From Morganella sibonii (GTDB taxonomy: Bacteria > Pseudomonadota > Gammaproteobacteria > Enterobacterales > Enterobacteriaceae), in assembly GCF_040560245.1 (NCBI RefSeq), contig NZ_JAKMWP010000004.1: a stretch of DNA of 64,000 nt; one strand, written 5' to 3'. The position numbers were made by a program, and so were the translations under genes. The notes beneath the pieces were generated by a model. It was not told where the DNA came from, ran no database searches, and was given only the letters and a program-made list of their open reading frames with translations. Within the stretch, counting starts at the first letter, position 1. Every line of letters begins with the position of its first letter. Positions 22,488 to 30,671 of the stretch are shown here, piece by piece.

Positions 22488-22580
22488 CTCAAATCCCTAC
22501 GCCGGTATTAACCGGATCAGGTTCCTCGGGTGTTATCTCAGCAACACCGGCCGGAAAGCCGGAGCTGCACCCCGTTGAGA
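22488..22580 (-). promoter_or_regulatory. TPP riboswitch (THI element) controlling thiBPQ
   Basis: On the minus strand the conserved pieces occur in order: GGGGTGC, CTGAGATAACACCC, GAACCTGATCCGGTTAATAC and GCGTAGGGA. This is the complete THI-box core. It lies about 80 bases upstream of the thiB GTG start, leaving room for an expression platform. Binding of TPP is expected to reduce thiamine uptake. Confidence 0.95.
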
Positions 22581-22764
22581 GAGGAATAGTGTAGTGTTTT
22601 TCCCGGGAATTTGCCACCGCCCGCAACCGTTAATGCCGTATGTTGCTTTTCATCCGTCAGAGCCGGAAATGCGGCGGGCTGAAGGATTTTGAGTACAGAG
22701 GTTTACCCCATGATGGGAGTGTGAAACAATTGGCTATCTTTCAGTTTTTTTCTGAGGTAGTCGA

Positions 22765-23298
22765 GTGATTGATGATGATGGCTACCGCCCGAATGTCGGG
22801 ATTGTAATTTGTAATAAGGAAGGCCAGGTTTTATGGGCCCGCCGCTACGGACAGCACTCGTGGCAGTTTCCTCAGGGAGGTATTAATCCCGGCGAGTCAC
22901 CGGAACAGGCCATGTACCGTGAGTTGTATGAGGAAGTTGGTTTAACGCGTAAAGATGTGCGTATCCTGGCGGTAACCCGCAACTGGCTGCGCTACAAATT
23001 ACCCAAACGTTTGGTGCGTTGGGATACCAAACCGGTTTGTATCGGCCAGAAGCAGCGCTGGTTTTTACTGCAGCTGCTCTGCGAGGACAAAGAGGTCAAT
23101 GTGACCCGCAGCAAGTCGCCGGAATTTGACGGCTGGCGCTGGGTCACCTACTGGTATCCTGTTCGTCAGGTGGTCTCTTTCAAACGCGATGTGTACCGCC
23201 GCGTCATGAAAGAGTTTTCTTCCGTTGTGATGCCTGCCAACAGCGAAGCGACGGCTGTCCGGGCACCGTTTCCCTATCGTCGCCGGCGCCAGAATTAG
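22765..23298 (+). CDS. rppH: RNA 5' pyrophosphohydrolase RppH
   Basis: Removes pyrophosphate from mRNA 5' ends, starting RNase E-dependent decay. The full Nudix box is present from G38 to L60 (GGINPGESPEQA then REL-EE-GL). Translation starts at a GTG with GAGGTA upstream. 177 residues. It is followed after 9 bp by ptsP. Confidence 0.96.
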   Translation: MIDDDGYRPNVGIVICNKEGQVLWARRYGQHSWQFPQGGINPGESPEQAMYRELYEEVGLTRKDVRILAVTRNWLRYKLPKRLVRWDTKPVCIGQKQRWFLLQLLCEDKEVNVTRSKSPEFDGWRWVTYWYPVRQVVSFKRDVYRRVMKEFSSVVMPANSEATAVRAPFPYRRRRQN

Positions 23299-23307
23299 GG
23301 GGAACGG

Positions 23308-25554
23308 ATGCTGACGCGTTTACGTGAAGTGATTGAAAAAGTGGCTGCCGCCGCTGATCTCGCGGAAGCGCTGGAGCTTCTGGTTAAAGAAACCTGTCAG
23401 GCGATGGGAACAGATGTCTGTTCTATCTACCTGGCAGATAACCAGCATCAATGTTTTTATCTGATGGCAACGCAGGGGCTGAAAAAGCCCCGCGGCCGTG
23501 CTGTCAGTCTTGCTTTCGGCGAAGGCGTCGTCGGTCATGTCGGCCGCCGCGCCGAGCTTATCAATATTGCGGATGTCCGCGAACACCCCGGTTTTAAATA
23601 TCTCCCTCAGGTAAAAGAAGACAATCTGCGCGCGTTTCTCGGTGTGCCGGTGGTTTACCGCCGTCAGTTACTGGGCGTGCTGGTGGTTCAGCAGAGAGAA
23701 AAGCGCCTGTTCAGTGAAACGGAAGAATCCTTTATTGTCACCCTGGCGATGCAGCTGGCGGTGCTGCTGGCGCAGGCTCAGACCAAAGGACTGTTCGGGC
23801 AGTTCCGTCAGACACGGATACAGGCAATCCCGGTTTCCTCCGGGATTGTGATGGCCTATGGCTGGGAAGATCGCTCGCAGCCTGTGCTGGAACATGTTTC
23901 GGAGGCATCGGCGCTGGATCGCGTACAGGAACGTGCCCGCCTGAATAAAGCGCTGGAGGATGCCACGGCGGAGTGCCGTCGTATCAGCAAGCGTTTTAAT
24001 GCCGCATCACAAAAAGAGAGTGCAGCTATTTTCGATCTCTACTCCCATCTGCTGAACGACCTGCAACTGAAAAAGGGGTTGTACAGTATGGTGGAGCAGG
24101 GCTTTGTGGCGGAATGGGCCGTTAAAACGGTCATTGAACAATTTGCGGCCCGGTTTGCCGGGCTCCAGGACAGCTATATGCGGGAGCGGGCCGCGGATTT
24201 GCGTGCGCTCGGTCAGCGGCTGTTGTTCCATCTGGATGATAATTTTACCGGCAGCAACCAGTGGCCGGAACGTTTTGTGCTGGTGGCCGATGAACTGAGT
24301 GCCAGCCTGCTGGCGGAACTGCCGCAGGAACAGCTTGCCGGTGTGGTGGTGCGTGACGGGGCAACACATTCTCATTCCGCTATTCTGGTCAGGGCAATGG
24401 GAATTCCGGTTATCATGGGTGCGGATATTCAGCCGGAACTGCTGCACAACCGCCTGTTGATCCTCGATGGTTACCGGGGCGTGGTGTATATCGAACCGGA
24501 GCCGCTGATAGCCCAGGAATTCCGTCAGATTATTGAACAGGAGCAGGTTATCAGCCAACTGGCTGAGGATGAACTCAGCCGTTCCGCCGCACTGAAAAGC
24601 GGTGAACGGATCTCTGTTCAGCTGAATGCCGGGCTCAGTCTGAAATATGAGCAGAAAATCGTCAAAAGTATTGACGGTATTGGCCTGTACCGCACGGAAA
24701 TACCGTTTCTGGTGCATAATGGTTTTCCGTCAGAAGAAGAGCAGAAAATCCGTTATCAGGATATGCTGCAACTCTTTGCCGGGAAGCCGGTTGTATTGCG
24801 GACACTGGATATCGGTGCGGATAAACAACTGCCGTACATGCCTATCAGTGAGGAAAACCCGTGTCTGGGCTGGCGCGGCATCCGTGTGATGCTGGATCAG
24901 CCGGAGATTTTTCTTATCCAGCTGCGTGCTATGCTGCGGGCTAATATCGGGCTGAATAATCTGAAGATATTATTCCCGATGATTTCCGGGCTCGCCGAGG
25001 TTGAAGAAGCTATCCGCCTGCTTGACCGCGCCTGTGAGGAAGTCTCGGCACTGACCGGGGAAACAGTGAAACGTCCTCCGGTGGGCGTGATGCTGGAAGT
25101 ACCGTCATTGTTATTTATGCTGCCGGAACTGAAACAGTATATTGATTTTATTTCTGTCGGCACGAATGATTTAACGCAGTATCTGCTGGCGGTTGACCGG
25201 AATAATACGCATGTTGCGCCACTCTATGACTCGCTCCATCCGGCGGTATTGCGTATGCTGCATTTTGTCCGGACAGAAACCACACGGCTGGGAATTCCGG
25301 TCTCTGTCTGCGGGGAAATGGCAGCAAATCCGTTAGGTGCAATGATCCTTATTGGTTTAGGATATCGCCGGCTGAGTATGAACGGGCGGAGTATCCCGCG
25401 TATTAAGTATCTGTTGCGGCATCTGGATGCCGCAGCGCTGGAGCCGCTGATGGCATCATTGCTGGATGCACAGACAGCGGCTGAGATCCGTGAAAAAGCG
25501 GAACTGTTTATTGAGAGCAAGGGGCTGGAACAGCTTATCCGCGGCAGTGCTTAA
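23308..25554 (+). CDS. ptsP: Phosphoenolpyruvate-protein phosphotransferase PtsP (enzyme I-Ntr)
   Basis: First enzyme of the nitrogen PTS; it autophosphorylates from PEP and passes phosphate to NPr. A GAF domain occupies roughly residues 1-160 and senses nitrogen state in E. coli. The phosphohistidine motif GATHSHSAIL puts the active histidine at H356. The PEP-binding barrel follows, with GTNDLTQYLLAVDRNN and a catalytic cysteine in CGEMA. 748 residues, standard gene order after rppH. Confidence 0.96.
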   Translation: MLTRLREVIEKVAAAADLAEALELLVKETCQAMGTDVCSIYLADNQHQCFYLMATQGLKKPRGRAVSLAFGEGVVGHVGRRAELINIADVREHPGFKYLPQVKEDNLRAFLGVPVVYRRQLLGVLVVQQREKRLFSETEESFIVTLAMQLAVLLAQAQTKGLFGQFRQTRIQAIPVSSGIVMAYGWEDRSQPVLEHVSEASALDRVQERARLNKALEDATAECRRISKRFNAASQKESAAIFDLYSHLLNDLQLKKGLYSMVEQGFVAEWAVKTVIEQFAARFAGLQDSYMRERAADLRALGQRLLFHLDDNFTGSNQWPERFVLVADELSASLLAELPQEQLAGVVVRDGATHSHSAILVRAMGIPVIMGADIQPELLHNRLLILDGYRGVVYIEPEPLIAQEFRQIIEQEQVISQLAEDELSRSAALKSGERISVQLNAGLSLKYEQKIVKSIDGIGLYRTEIPFLVHNGFPSEEEQKIRYQDMLQLFAGKPVVLRTLDIGADKQLPYMPISEENPCLGWRGIRVMLDQPEIFLIQLRAMLRANIGLNNLKILFPMISGLAEVEEAIRLLDRACEEVSALTGETVKRPPVGVMLEVPSLLFMLPELKQYIDFISVGTNDLTQYLLAVDRNNTHVAPLYDSLHPAVLRMLHFVRTETTRLGIPVSVCGEMAANPLGAMILIGLGYRRLSMNGRSIPRIKYLLRHLDAAALEPLMASLLDAQTAAEIREKAELFIESKGLEQLIRGSA

Positions 25555-25662
25555 CCGCACATCCCGCGTAATAAGGCGGTTCCGTCCTTACAGTCATATA
25601 TCCCGGTCTGCGGCGGGCAGAGCAGCGCCTGCGGCCGGATACAACACACAGTGTGAGGTACG

Positions 25663-26559
25663 ATGAGTAACACTTATCTGGCATTTCCGGATTTTGATCC
25701 TGTTATTTTTTCTGTGGGGCCGGTGGCGTTACGCTGGTACGGGCTGATGTATCTTGTCGGGTTTGTGTTTGCCATGTGGCTGGCCAACCGGCGGGCAGAT
25801 AAACCGGGCAGCGGCTGGAAACGCAGTGAAGTTGAAACACTGTTATATGCCGGATTTGTCGGGGTTTTCCTGGGCGGCCGTATCGGTTATGTTCTGTTTT
25901 ATAACTTCCCGCTGTTTGCGGAAAATCCGCTGTATCTGCTGAAAGTCTGGGACGGCGGTATGTCATTCCACGGCGGTCTGATGGGCGTTATTATCGCAAT
26001 GTGGTGGTTTGCCCGCCGCACGAAGCGCCATTTCTTACAGGTAGCTGACTTTGTGGCACCACTTATTCCGTTTGGCCTTGGTATGGGGCGTATCGGTAAC
26101 TTTATTAACGGCGAATTGTGGGGGCGTGTAACACTCGATACGCCATGGGCCATTCTGTTCCCGACCTCTTACAGCGAAGATGTGAAACTGGCTGCGGCTG
26201 ACCCTTCTCTGATGCCGGTACTCGAGCAGTATGGTGTGTTGCCGAGACACCCGTCGCAACTGTATGAAATGCTGCTTGAGGGAATTGTCCTCTTTATCAT
26301 TCTGAATGTGTTTGTCCGTAAATCCCGGCCGATGGGCAGCGTGTCCGGACTGTTCCTGATCGGCTACGGTCTGTTCCGTATTATTGTGGAATTCTTCCGC
26401 CAGCCGGATGCCCAGCTTGGTTTATTCGGCGGAATCAGCATGGGACAGATTCTGTCTGTACCGATGATTATTGTGGGTGTGCTGATGATGATATGGGCAT
26501 ACAAATGCCCGGGTAATAAAACGCGGAGTGACAGCGGAAAACAGAACGCGCCGGAATAG
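25663..26559 (+). CDS. lgt: Prolipoprotein diacylglyceryl transferase Lgt
   Basis: First enzyme of lipoprotein maturation; moves diacylglycerol from phosphatidylglycerol to the lipobox cysteine. Seven membrane segments, the HGG(L)MG motif after GGMSF, and the Lgt signature GMGRIGNFINGELWG are visible. 298 residues. In related bacteria thyA follows directly; here the accessory region begins after the lgt terminator. Confidence 0.96.
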   Translation: MSNTYLAFPDFDPVIFSVGPVALRWYGLMYLVGFVFAMWLANRRADKPGSGWKRSEVETLLYAGFVGVFLGGRIGYVLFYNFPLFAENPLYLLKVWDGGMSFHGGLMGVIIAMWWFARRTKRHFLQVADFVAPLIPFGLGMGRIGNFINGELWGRVTLDTPWAILFPTSYSEDVKLAAADPSLMPVLEQYGVLPRHPSQLYEMLLEGIVLFIILNVFVRKSRPMGSVSGLFLIGYGLFRIIVEFFRQPDAQLGLFGGISMGQILSVPMIIVGVLMMIWAYKCPGNKTRSDSGKQNAPE

Positions 26560-26586
26560 AACCGATTTTAGTATTTAGTGAGTAAC

Positions 26587-26618
26587 AAAAAACTGCATCG
26601 TAACTGATGCAGTTTTTT
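26587..26618. terminator. Bidirectional terminator after lgt
   Basis: Stem CTGCATC / GATGCAG, extended by six A on one side and six T on the other, loop GTAACT. It ends lgt transcription and can also stop leftward transcription from the HNH gene, insulating the accessory region. Confidence 0.88.
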
Positions 26619-26712
26619 GTATCCGGAGCCGTTTAACTGTTTGCTCAGACGTTGAATCGTTGTTTTTAATATATATTTTTGATTTTATTGTTTTTATTTT
26701 AAATTACTCTAA

Positions 26713-26740
26713 TTTATACTCATTTTTGTACTCACTTTCG
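26713..26740 (+). repeat. Left copy of the 28-bp imperfect direct repeat flanking the accessory region
   Basis: Contains TATACTCA (26715-26722) and TGTACTCA (26727-26734), starts 12 bp apart, then a TTTCG end. It matches the right copy at 35192-35219 at 24 of 28 positions. A diverged third unit, TGTATTCA, lies just inside at 26765-26772. The arrangement looks like attachment-site or arm-type integrase repeats, but no integrase gene is present. Confidence 0.6.
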
Positions 26741-26838
26741 CAAAAGTGACGGTTTGGCAAGTGTTGTATTCACTTTTTTTGACCGGAAACTGTTTAAAAA
26801 ATCCGTACATTGGTGATCAAATGATGCCCGTTACACTT

Positions 26839-27555
26839 TTATTCCCAAATTACTTCTGTTGCAAGGTAGTTATGAATGACTGAGCGAACGGTCAGTAGGC
26901 CTTGTTGAAATACTATGTACCGATAAATGTTATCTTGAACATTAATCCAACCATCATCATCTAAGTCTTGGCCTGTCATAACACGAGTCATCATTCTACT
27001 ACCGACTTCAGGCCATCCAGTAAACGGGCCACCAGCTTCTTCAAAATCGTTGCGTTGATCGTGATCCATAGATATCAGCGGAATTGCACTGATAGAGATC
27101 GGATCGTCCAACATTGGCTCTCCGTACTCGTAGAAAGCATGGCCTCTGGCATTCTTCAAAATAACCCGATGTATACGATCTATCTCAGGTTGCCAGATAA
27201 TTTGCTGTTCGCCAGTTCCGTCGATTTGAAATTGCTTAGCTGCTTCTAGCCGAGCCACTAACGATGGGTTGCGAACTAGTGCCCTCTCGATTTTTGGGTT
27301 TCTCTGCGCTGAAGGCTCTGTGGTTCCTGATTGTACGCAACTCAGGAAAGTAACTAAGTATTCTTCATCTAACGAGAAGCCTGTATTACATTCCTTGCAT
27401 ATTTCAACTTGTGGTACATGAGGGGGCATAGGTCTGTCTAGTAACCCTTTCGTTGGAACGTGATCCCTGTTGGTCTGAAGACCACTAATGGGGGAACTGC
27501 AATGAATACACCATAATTTGTGTCGATCGTCGGTAAAATTTTCAATATTCTCCAT
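26839..27555 (-). CDS. HNH-type zinc-motif protein, candidate nuclease
   Basis: 238 residues. The N-terminal 60 residues resemble an HNH/treble-clef nuclease: C16-x2-C19, D31-H32 followed by VPTKGLL, then C53-x2-C56-N57, and a conserved-looking FSLDEEYL. The remaining 170 residues show no motif I recognise. GAGGA lies just before the ATG. The gene points away from the methyltransferase operon toward lgt. It is the only nuclease-like gene in the region and could be the cutting partner of the methyltransferase, but this is inference; it could also be an independent defence gene. Confidence 0.6.
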   Translation of the reverse strand: MENIENFTDDRHKLWCIHCSSPISGLQTNRDHVPTKGLLDRPMPPHVPQVEICKECNTGFSLDEEYLVTFLSCVQSGTTEPSAQRNPKIERALVRNPSLVARLEAAKQFQIDGTGEQQIIWQPEIDRIHRVILKNARGHAFYEYGEPMLDDPISISAIPLISMDHDQRNDFEEAGGPFTGWPEVGSRMMTRVMTGQDLDDDGWINVQDNIYRYIVFQQGLLTVRSVIHNYLATEVIWE

Positions 27556-27570
27556 ATATCCTCATTAGAA

Positions 27571-27648
27571 CTACTGGTCAGTATTTTTCATGTCATACAT
27601 GAAAGGTGACATTTCAGTTGCGCCTAGTTTACAGTCAACTTCCATCAT
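27571..27648 (-). CDS. Possible 25-residue leader ORF upstream of the HNH gene
   Basis: ATG at 27648 has a near-perfect GGAGG five bases upstream. The frame encodes MMEVDCKLGATEMSPFMYD and six more residues, then stops 15 bp before the HNH start. The same frame is open a further 17 codons upstream without an ATG. It may be a short partner or leader peptide, or the remnant of a longer gene. I recognise no homologue. Confidence 0.3.
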   Translation of the reverse strand: MMEVDCKLGATEMSPFMYDMKNTDQ

Positions 27649-27787
27649 TACTGCCTCCAATTCTGCTAACGTCAGGGCAAGGATAAACCGTGGGGCTTTT
27701 CATCAGCCTAGGGCGTTCATATCACACGGTTTCTGACAAATAGATTAGGATTTCTGGTTAGGATCGCATCAACTGAGGACATTTGCC

Positions 27788-29056
27788 ATGAATGTCACGT
27801 ATAATGTGAAGATCAAAACTTTAAAAATTATAAACATGTGTAAACTGAAAGCGATCGATTTGTTTGCAGGAGCGGGTGGTCTTTCTCTTGCAGCCTTTAA
27901 GGCTGGCATCGATGTTCAGGCTGCAATTGAACTCGATAAACTAGCCTCTGAGACATATTACAGCAACCTTGTTGGCAGGCTTGGTGCACAAACTCAGGTG
28001 TTCTCACAAGATATCAATGATGTCGATATCAATTCCCTGATGAAGTACCAGTGTATCAAACAGGGTGAGCTTGATATTTTGCTGGGTGGCCCTCCATGTC
28101 AGGGGTTTTCGACGCATCGTATTAATGATGCAGGGAAAGATGATCCAAGAAATGCTCTGTTGATACGCTACTTTGATTTCGTTAAGAATCTAAGACCGAA
28201 AATTTTCTTAGTTGAAAATGTGCCTGGTCTTCTTTGGCCTCGTCATGCGGAGTATTTGAACAAGTTTATCGCTCTTACGAGAGCACATGACTACCGTCTC
28301 GTTGGCGATAAACCTTTTATTCTGAATGCGAGAGATTATGGTGTGCCACAGAACCGTAAGCGTGCTTTCATACTCGCAGTTAGAAAGGACATATGCACCG
28401 ACGGTTTTGAATGGCCTCCAAAAGCAACACATACTAAGTCAGGCTCAAAATCTTGGGTGACGTCCTCAACCGTATTTGAACGCCCCTCTCAATCAGTGTT
28501 AATTGAGTTTAAAGAAAGGCTGGTTGAGAAATTTAACTTTGCAGTTGAAACCGCAGAAAACTGTATCAGTCAGTTGGTATGGGGTGCGCCTATTGCATCC
28601 AATGATCCAGGCAATGCTCATATGATGCATTCGGCAGAAATGACAGCTCTTTTTGAGAACACACCTCTCCTTGGTGACAGAACTGAATCAGGGAGAATGT
28701 TGGATTGCCATAAAAATTACAGTGGGCACTTGGATGTATATGGAAGGATTTATCCTCATCTACCATCAAATACAGTTACGACAGGGTGTAATAACCCATC
28801 GAAAGGCCGTTTTGTTCATCCTTGGTTACCTCAGGGTATTTCGTTAAGGCACGCAGCTCGATTACAGACTTTTCCTGATGACTATGTTTTTCAAGGCGGG
28901 TCAATGGCCGTTGCGAAACAAATTGGAAATGCGGTTCCAGTGAAGCTTGGCGAGATACTGCTGGTTTCAATAATTCAACTATTATTGACGCAACCTTCCC
29001 CAAGGATTGAAAGTAGTGTTAGGGAAGTGGATTGTGATAAGGAATGTACACTATGA
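27788..29056 (+). CDS. DNA (cytosine-5-)-methyltransferase
   Basis: Type II-style 5mC methyltransferase of 422 residues with all main motifs: I at AIDLFAGAGG (residues 22-31), IV at PPCQGFS with catalytic Cys104, VI ENV at 143-145, VIII QNRKRA at 188-193, and X GNAVP at 380-384. The target recognition region between VIII and IX does not reveal the recognised site. GAGGA precedes the ATG at 27788; a second ATG at 27836 has no ribosome site. Its stop overlaps the next ATG (ATGA), so it is the first gene of the accessory operon. Codon use (AGA, ATA) and AT content differ from the backbone. Confidence 0.9.
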   Translation: MNVTYNVKIKTLKIINMCKLKAIDLFAGAGGLSLAAFKAGIDVQAAIELDKLASETYYSNLVGRLGAQTQVFSQDINDVDINSLMKYQCIKQGELDILLGGPPCQGFSTHRINDAGKDDPRNALLIRYFDFVKNLRPKIFLVENVPGLLWPRHAEYLNKFIALTRAHDYRLVGDKPFILNARDYGVPQNRKRAFILAVRKDICTDGFEWPPKATHTKSGSKSWVTSSTVFERPSQSVLIEFKERLVEKFNFAVETAENCISQLVWGAPIASNDPGNAHMMHSAEMTALFENTPLLGDRTESGRMLDCHKNYSGHLDVYGRIYPHLPSNTVTTGCNNPSKGRFVHPWLPQGISLRHAARLQTFPDDYVFQGGSMAVAKQIGNAVPVKLGEILLVSIIQLLLTQPSPRIESSVREVDCDKECTL

Positions 29057-30612
29057 CTCAACATGTTACGTTTCAGACTCGAGCTAGAACGATTGACCAC
29101 CTTGGACGGGAACAAATAGCTGACTGTCCGACGGCCATATCGGAACTGTGGAAGAATGCTTATGATGCTTATGCCCGCCATGTTAGCCTTCATATTTTTG
29201 ATGGAGAGATGAATGTCTCAGCCATTGTGGATGATGGACACGGTATGAACCGTGATGAATTTGAATCTAAATGGTTGATAGTCGGTACAGAATCTAAAAC
29301 TAATGGTTTCTCGATCCCTGAAACCGACCGTGATGGTCTTTTTGAGCGCCCCAAGCAAGGTCAAAAAGGTATCGGACGATTATCCTCTGCTGCACTTGGC
29401 CCGCTTTTATTACTAATTTCAAAACGTCAAAACAGTGATTTTGTTGTGGCGCTTATAGACTGGCGGTTATTTGAAAATCCGTTTTTGTATCTGAGCGATG
29501 TCAGAATACCGGTCAGAGAGTTTAGCCATAAAAATGACCTATCAGAAGCTCTTCCATTGCTGTTTGACCAAATGATGGGGAACATCTGGGGGGAACCGGA
29601 CGATCCAGAACGAACAAAGAGGATTGCTGATGCTTGGAATGCATTTAGCAAACAGGAAATCGAAGATGGATTGGAAAGTACGACGCAGGAAAAAATTGAA
29701 CATACGCTGATTCAGGACGTATTCAAAGATGAGCACTTTAGTAAATGGTCAGTATGGTCGGGTGATTCCCAACATGGGACTGCCATGTTTATTGCTGATG
29801 TACAGTATGATCTCTATATCCAATTGTCTGACACACCACTTAATCAAGCTGATGATACAGAGAAAAGTACTCGTGAACGATTTTTTCAAACACTTTCGAA
29901 TTTCACAGATCCCTTCTCTCGCCGTGAAGGTGAATCGCTGATAGATGATTTTGCATACAGCGTCACTGGTTGGGTTAACAGTGCACCGAAGATAATTATC
30001 GGTAAGGATCGAGAGTTCGATCTACGTAACCTTGAAAATTTAGAACATATTATTGAGGGGCAGATTGATGCCGAAGGGTATTTCAAGGGAAGGATAAGAG
30101 TATTTGGAGAATGGATTGAAGACTATATAATAAAACCAAAACAGTTATATAAGACTCGTAAAGATAGTGCATTTGGCCCCTTTCACTTACGCATAGGTAC
30201 GTTTGAGATGAACATTAATAGCTCTTCTCTAGACGCTACTCAGCATGCACATTTTATAGAACAATCAGAAAAATATGGTGGATTCAGGGTTTATCGCGAC
30301 GGTTTACGTGTAATGCCATACGGAAGGGTCGACAGCGATTATTTTTCAATTGAAGAACGTCGTTCTAAGAATGCAGGTCGATACTTCTGGTCTAGTCGAC
30401 GTATGTTTGGGCGTATTGCTATTACGCGCGAGAATAATCCGAACTTGAAAGATAAGGCTGGTCGAGAGGGCTTCATTGAAAATCGTGCATCGAAACTATT
30501 TCGTGAAATTGTTGAAAAAATATTATTGGATTCTGCTGATAAATATTTTGGGAGCAATTCTAAAGAAAGAAAAAGTACGATTGACGATATAAAAGAAAAA
30601 AAGCGGTATTAA
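29053..30612 (+). CDS. GHKL ATPase of MORC/MutL type, zero-frame product
   Basis: 519 residues from the ATG at 29053, which shares ATGA with the dcm stop and has AAGGA nine bases upstream. The N-terminus carries the GHKL ATP site: N box with E31 and N35 (ELWKNAYDA), G1 box DDGHG at 60-64, and a lid GQKGIGRLS at about 103-111. A longer middle region follows and the end is charged and helical. This matches the HSP90/MutL/MORC-type fold; bacterial MORC-like GHKL proteins are known from restriction-modification neighbourhoods. The frame ends six bases after the slippery heptamer A AAA AAG; a -1 shift there continues into the next ORF. Confidence 0.8.
   Translation: MTQHVTFQTRARTIDHLGREQIADCPTAISELWKNAYDAYARHVSLHIFDGEMNVSAIVDDGHGMNRDEFESKWLIVGTESKTNGFSIPETDRDGLFERPKQGQKGIGRLSSAALGPLLLLISKRQNSDFVVALIDWRLFENPFLYLSDVRIPVREFSHKNDLSEALPLLFDQMMGNIWGEPDDPERTKRIADAWNAFSKQEIEDGLESTTQEKIEHTLIQDVFKDEHFSKWSVWSGDSQHGTAMFIADVQYDLYIQLSDTPLNQADDTEKSTRERFFQTLSNFTDPFSRREGESLIDDFAYSVTGWVNSAPKIIIGKDREFDLRNLENLEHIIEGQIDAEGYFKGRIRVFGEWIEDYIIKPKQLYKTRKDSAFGPFHLRIGTFEMNINSSSLDATQHAHFIEQSEKYGGFRVYRDGLRVMPYGRVDSDYFSIEERRSKNAGRYFWSSRRMFGRIAITRENNPNLKDKAGREGFIENRASKLFREIVEKILLDSADKYFGSNSKERKSTIDDIKEKKRY
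30597..30603 (+). other. A AAA AAG slippery heptamer in frameshift phase
   Basis: In the GHKL reading frame the codons are GAA AAA AAG CGG TAT TAA, so the heptamer A AAA AAG is exactly in the phase used by dnaX and by IS3 transposases for -1 frameshifting. After a -1 slip the frame reads GCG GTA TTA and stays open to 32024. I see no strong Shine-Dalgarno-like stimulator upstream and only a weak small stem downstream (TAAG / CTTA near 30632-30642). Confidence 0.6.
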
Positions 30613-30671
30613 AGGCTGAGGAAGATAGAAATAAGCTACTTAGCAAAGAGCGCAAACGTATACGTACTTCA

